A DNA stretch of 64,000 nt, taken from contig CAYZXS010000001.1 in the NCBI GenBank assembly GCA_964482495.1, forward strand, positions 148,337-212,336. Direction: 5' to 3'. The DNA comes from J029 sp964482495. GTDB taxonomy: Bacteria; Planctomycetota; UBA1135. The notes beneath the pieces are model-generated. The model saw nothing but the letters and a program-made list of their open reading frames with translations, was not told the origin of the DNA and searched no databases. Below, piece after piece: positions 60,585 through 64,000 of the stretch. Every line of letters begins with the position of its first letter. The stretch's first letter is position 1. Position numbers and translations under genes: made by a program.

Positions 60585-62435
60585 ATGCAGCGAGAGTTCG
60601 ACGTCCTGGTCGTCGGCGGCGGCCACGCCGGCGCGGAGGCGGCCGCCGCCGCGGCCCGCCTGGGCGCCCGCGCCGGCCTCGTCAGCCTCGACCCCGAGGC
60701 GGTCGGGCGCATGTCCTGCAACCCCGCCATCGGCGGCGTCGGCAAGGGCCAATTGGCCCGGGAGATCGACGCTCTGGGCGGCCTGATGGGCCAGGCTGCG
60801 GACCGCGCCGGCATCCAATTCCGGTTGCTCAACACCAGCAAGGGCCGGGCGGTGCAGTCGCCGCGAGCCCAGTGCAGCCGGCCCGAGTACGAGCTGGCGC
60901 TGCGCGGGCTGCTCGCCGCGCAGTCCGGGGTGGAGCTGGTCGCCGGCGAGGCGGTCGATCTGCTGTGGCAGGCCGAGCTGGGCGGCGTCGTCGCCGGCCT
61001 GCGGCTCGCCGACGGCCGCGAGCTGCGGGCGCCGGCGGTGATCCTGACCACCGGCACCTTCCTCGAGGGGGTGCTGCACGCCGGCCTCGAGAGCCGCGAC
61101 GGCGGCCGCATGGGCGAGGCCGGCGCCCGCCACCTCGGCGAGGCCCTGCGCCGGCTCGGCCTGCCCACCGGCCGCCTCAAGACCGGGACGCCGCCGCGGC
61201 TGGCCGCCGACTCGGTCGACTACGCGGTCATGCAGGAGCAGCGCGGCGACCCGCGGCCGACGCCCTTCTCCTTCCTGAGCGAGCCGGTGACGCGGCCGCA
61301 GGTCAGCTGCTGGCTGACCCGCACCAACGCCCGCACCCACGCCATCGTCCGCGACAACCTCGACCAGGCGCCGATGTACGCCGGCCGCATCGAAGGCGCC
61401 GGCCCGCGCTACTGCCCGTCGCTGGAGGACAAAGTGGTGCGCTTCGCCGATCGCGACGGCCACACCGTCTTCCTCGAGCCCGAGGGCTACGACTCGCCGC
61501 TGCTGTACGCCAACGGCATCAGCACCAGCCTGCCGACCGAGCTGCAGGAGCAGTTCGTCCGCACGATCGACGGCCTCGAGCGCGCCCGCATCCTCCAGCC
61601 GGGATACGCCGTCGAGTACACCTTCGTCCAGCCCGGGGCGCTGCGGCGCACCCTCGAGCTGCGCGACTTCCCCGGGCTGTACCTTGCCGGGCAGATCTGC
61701 GGCACCAGCGGCTACGAGGAGGCCGCCGCCCAGGGGCTGATGGCCGGCGTCAACGCCGCCCGCAAGCTGATGGCCAAGGAGCCCTTCGTGCTCGGCCGCC
61801 ACGAGGCCTACGTCGGGGTGCTGATCGATGACCTGGTGGTCAGCGACCCGCGCGAGCCCTACCGGATGTTCACGAGCCGGGCCGAGCACCGGCTGCTGCT
61901 GCGCCACGACACCGCCGACCGGCGACTGACGCCGCGCGGCCACGCCGCGGGCTGCGTCGACGAGCATCGCCTCGACCGCTGGGCGGCCAAGGAAGCGCGG
62001 CTCGAGGCCGCCAAGCAAGCGCTGGAGGCCGCGGCCGACCCCGACGCCGACGCCGCGGGCGGCCGCCGGCGCAGCCTGCTCGACCTCTTGCGACGGCAAG
62101 AAGGCGACGCCTTGGAGCGGCTGTTCGAGCGCGCGCCGGAGACCCGGGCGCTGTGCCGCGACGCGGAGGAGTGGGCGACACTCGAGGCAGACGTCCGCTA
62201 CCAGGGATACGTCCAGCGGCAGCAGGACTGGGTCGACCGCGCCGCCGAGCGCGAAGCCACCCCCTTGCCGGAGGCGCTCGACTACGGCGCCGTGAAGGGC
62301 CTGCGGTCCGAGGCGGCGGAGTGCCTGGCGAGGTTCCGGCCCGAGACCCTCGGCCACGCCGGCCGCCTGCCCGGGGTGAGCCCGGCCGACGTGGCGCTGC
62401 TCGAGGTGGCCTGCCGCCGGCTGGCGGAGGCTTGA
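60585..62435 (+). CDS. mnmG: tRNA uridine-5-carboxymethylaminomethyl modification enzyme MnmG
   Basis: This 616-residue FAD enzyme works with MnmE to modify U34 of tRNA. The dinucleotide site is VLVVGGGHAGAEAA, then MSCNPAIGGVGKGQLAREID and GRLKTGTPPRLAADSVDY. The C-terminal PYRMFTSRAEHRLLLR and DYGAVKGLRSEAAECLARF are typical. The ATG at 60585 is preferred to a GTG at 60564 because Gid proteins start close to the FAD site. It is followed by an overlapping ICMT-like gene. No mnmE or rsmG is present here. Confidence 0.97.
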   Translation: MQREFDVLVVGGGHAGAEAAAAAARLGARAGLVSLDPEAVGRMSCNPAIGGVGKGQLAREIDALGGLMGQAADRAGIQFRLLNTSKGRAVQSPRAQCSRPEYELALRGLLAAQSGVELVAGEAVDLLWQAELGGVVAGLRLADGRELRAPAVILTTGTFLEGVLHAGLESRDGGRMGEAGARHLGEALRRLGLPTGRLKTGTPPRLAADSVDYAVMQEQRGDPRPTPFSFLSEPVTRPQVSCWLTRTNARTHAIVRDNLDQAPMYAGRIEGAGPRYCPSLEDKVVRFADRDGHTVFLEPEGYDSPLLYANGISTSLPTELQEQFVRTIDGLERARILQPGYAVEYTFVQPGALRRTLELRDFPGLYLAGQICGTSGYEEAAAQGLMAGVNAARKLMAKEPFVLGRHEAYVGVLIDDLVVSDPREPYRMFTSRAEHRLLLRHDTADRRLTPRGHAAGCVDEHRLDRWAAKEARLEAAKQALEAAADPDADAAGGRRRSLLDLLRRQEGDALERLFERAPETRALCRDAEEWATLEADVRYQGYVQRQQDWVDRAAEREATPLPEALDYGAVKGLRSEAAECLARFRPETLGHAGRLPGVSPADVALLEVACRRLAEA

Positions 62436-62947
62436 TCCCGGTGGTCTGGCGCTGGCTTCGGGCGGTGCTGCTGCTGCCAGGGGTGGTGCTGGTCGGGGTG
62501 CCCGCGGCGTTGCTGTTCGGACTCGGAGCTGGCTGGCCTGTGGAGCCGCCCTCTTGGACCGGACCGCTGCCCTGGCTCGGCCTCGCCGCCGGCCTCCCCG
62601 GGGCGCTCTTCGCCGTCTGGTCGGCGTTGCTCTTCGGTCGCCACGGCGAGGGCACCGCCGCGCCCTGGGACCCGCCGACGCGGCTGGTGGTGCGCGGGCC
62701 CTACCGCCACGTCCGCAACCCGATGATCAGCGGTGTGTGCGCCCTGCTCCTTGCCGAGGCGCTGCTGCTCGGCTCGGGCCTGCTGGCCGGTTGGTTCGCG
62801 GTCTTCACCCTGGGCAACGCCTCGTACCTGCCGCTGGTGGAGGAGCCGGGGTTGCTGCGCCGCTTCGGCGAGGACTACGCCGCCTACCGCCGCGCGGTGC
62901 CGCGCTGGATCCCTCGGCTGCGGCCTTGGACGGTCCCCCAAGCCTGA
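62432..62947 (+). CDS. Isoprenylcysteine carboxyl methyltransferase-like membrane protein
   Basis: The 171-residue membrane protein has about four TM helices and the signature GPYRHVRNPMISGVCALLLA followed by EEPGLLRRFGEDYAAYRRAVPRWIP. This is the ICMT/PEMT family, which methylates lipids or isoprenoid cysteines; the bacterial substrates are mostly unknown. The TTG start overlaps the mnmG stop (TTGA); a GTG at 62441 is an alternative. It is co-transcribed with mnmG. Confidence 0.78.
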   Translation: MIPVVWRWLRAVLLLPGVVLVGVPAALLFGLGAGWPVEPPSWTGPLPWLGLAAGLPGALFAVWSALLFGRHGEGTAAPWDPPTRLVVRGPYRHVRNPMISGVCALLLAEALLLGSGLLAGWFAVFTLGNASYLPLVEEPGLLRRFGEDYAAYRRAVPRWIPRLRPWTVPQA

Positions 62948-62960
62948 CCCTGGCCGGCGC

Positions 62961-62966
62961 TATCCT
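62961..62966 (+). promoter_or_regulatory. Candidate -10 element (TATCCT), leaderless
   Basis: TATCCT ends exactly six bases before the ATG at 62973, with no Shine-Dalgarno sequence. Confidence 0.45.
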
Positions 62967-62972
62967 CGCGGC

Positions 62973-64000
62973 ATGAGCCTGCTCTGCCTCTCGCTCCTCC
63001 TGCTCGTCCAGGACCCGGCCGCCCCCGCGCCCGTCCTCGGGCCCCCGCAGCGGATCCTCGCCGGCGGTGAACCGATCACCGCGATCACTGGCCACGCCGC
63101 GCCCTACGTCTATGACTTCGACCGCGACGGCACGAAGGACCTGGTGGTGGGGGAGTTCGGCGACGCCAAGGGCAAGGGCCGGGCGCGCGTCTACCTCAAC
63201 CTGGGCAGCGACGCCGCGCCGCGCTTCGAGGACTTCTCCTACCTCAAGGCCGCCGGCGAGTTCGCCCGCGTGCCGAGCAGCTGATGCATCGGCTTCGATC
63301 CGCAGTTCGTGGATCTGGACGGCGACGGCTACGACGAGGTCATCTCGGGCCAGTACAGCCCGGGCTTGGTGAACGTGTGGCAGGGCGTGGACGGCGGCTT
63401 CGGCGCCCACTCCTACCTGGCCGAGACCACCTTCGGCGAGGACGCCGTCCTGGCCGACCTGGGCTTCTCGGACACGCCGATGGAGACCTGGATGGCTACC
63501 GCGAACTTCGCCGACTGGGACGGCGACGGCGACTTCGACATGGTCGTCGGCGACGTCAAGGGCGGCGTCTCGCTGTGCCTGAACCTCGGCAGCCCCACCG
63601 CTCCGCGCTTCGGCGCCCGGGCCCCGCTGAAGGTCGGCGACGCGCCGATGAAGGGCGCTGGCAAGACCGACCCCTTGCCGGTGGACTGGGACGGCGACGG
63701 CCGCCTGGACATCCTCTGCGGCACCGAGTCCGGTGACGTGTTCTTCTTCCGCCGGCTGGCCGACGGCGGCTTCGCCGCGCCGGTGTCGGCGCTGACCGGC
63801 GCCCCCCGGGAGGCCAGCTACCGGGCCACCAGCGCCGCCATGAAGGAGGAGGGGCTGGAGATCGGCTTCCGCACCCGGGTGGCAGTGGACGACTGGAACG
63901 AGGACGGCCTGCTCGACCTGCTGGTCGGCAACGTCTTCCAGGACGAGGAGGAGCAGACCCAGGGCCACGTCTTCGTCTGCTTGCGCCAGGCCGAGGCGGC
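62973..64000 (+). CDS. FG-GAP/VCBS repeat protein with in-frame UGA, candidate selenoprotein (3' end outside window)
   Basis: The protein starts with a signal peptide (MSLLCLSLLLLVQ). VCBS/FG-GAP blades follow: DFDRDGTKDLVVGE, then DLDGDGYDEVISG, DWDGDGDFDMVVGD, DWDGDGRLDILCG and DWNEDGLLDLLVG. These bind calcium in beta-propellers. Codon 104 is TGA (63282-63284), directly followed by TGC (Cys). The same frame then continues open to the window edge for 238 more codons with intact repeats. A hairpin that fits the bacterial SECIS rules lies 12 bases after the TGA. It may therefore be a Sec-Cys protein; a nonsense mutation or base error is the alternative. The substrate and function are unknown. 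Confidence 0.7.
63282..63284 (+). other. In-frame UGA codon, possible selenocysteine site
   Basis: TGA is codon 104 of the FG-GAP gene. Coding sense continues in the same frame on both sides, giving VPSS-(UGA)-CIGFDPQFVDLDGDG. No frameshift is needed. Confidence 0.6.
63297..63315 (+). promoter_or_regulatory. Candidate bacterial SECIS hairpin
   Basis: GATCCGC (63297-63303) pairs with GTGGATC (63309-63315) over seven base pairs including one G-U, with the five-base loop AGTTC. The G is the second loop base and the loop begins 19 bases after the UGA, which fits the published bacterial SECIS limits (short loop with early G, stem of at least four pairs, 16-37 bases from UGA). Hairpins are common in GC-rich DNA, so this alone is not proof. 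Confidence 0.45.

Noticed and set aside
63284..63736. Separate gene starting just after the UGA in another frame
   Set aside because: Its product is Arg/Gly-rich with no repeats, whereas the original frame keeps FG-GAP repeats.

Overview
This is a very GC-rich, gene-dense stretch of a Gram-negative-type bacterium. It carries Lol-type lipoprotein export genes, an RND efflux pair, a TPR/beta-barrel exporter, a formylglycine-type sulfatase, FG-GAP/VCBS repeat proteins, a TPR protein with a gluzincin-like site and many lipoprotein or short signal peptides. Together these suggest a Planctomycetota-like lineage; Myxococcota or Acidobacteriota cannot be excluded from the sequence alone. A run of exactly 100 N (47703-47802) shows that this is a scaffolded draft or metagenome assembly. 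Several genes have a TAnnnT hexamer about 6 bases before the start codon and no Shine-Dalgarno sequence, so leaderless transcription seems common.

Layout. 1-4655: exopolysaccharide locus, with a BcsA-like synthase carrying two PilZ domains between two paralogous beta-barrel exporters (the first is cut by the window edge). 4652-7871: a zinc phospholipase C/GPI-PLD-like secreted protein, a universal stress protein and a Na/Pi cotransporter. 7962-13671: a signalling locus with a receiver protein, a PilZ-methyltransferase resembling PhcB, a six-TM kinase whose architecture equals PhcS fused to PhcR, and a second receiver. 13668-15139: hotdog protein and nitronate monooxygenase. 15205-20158 (minus): tRNA-Ala with its terminator, lysS and a three-gene LolCDE-like transporter. 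20290-30306: HEAT protein, leuS, soluble hybrid kinase, UbiD-type decarboxylase, DUF4442 protein and an M28 peptidase with PDZ. 30317-39743: D-threonine-aldolase-like enzyme, a secreted 727-residue protein, a TPP riboswitch with thiC, a GST, a sulfatase, a beta-propeller and OsmC. 39789-39861: a large perfect inverted repeat between convergent genes. 39874-43387: PD40 propeller, yidD and rnpA (minus), then a small unknown gene and L-lysine 6-transaminase (plus). 43397-53712 (minus): a multidomain TPR/peptidase-like/thioredoxin-like protein, rlmN and a DHH phosphoesterase (both cut by the gap), a degenerate M1-like protein, clpX, clpP and tig. 53816-58228: RND efflux pair. 58174-59247: a RAYT-type transposase element with 17-bp inverted ends. 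59254-64000: a secreted unknown protein, mnmG, an ICMT-like methyltransferase, and an FG-GAP protein with an in-frame UGA.

The most notable points are: (1) the Phc-like cell-cell signalling cluster with a PilZ-fused methyltransferase and a fused PhcS-PhcR kinase; (2) the in-frame UGA at 63282 in an FG-GAP protein, followed by Cys and by a hairpin that fits the bacterial SECIS consensus, making it a candidate selenoprotein; (3) the RAYT element with inverted ends reaching into both neighbouring genes; (4) a bacterial homologue of the GPI-phospholipase D N-terminal domain; (5) the leaderless promoter signature.
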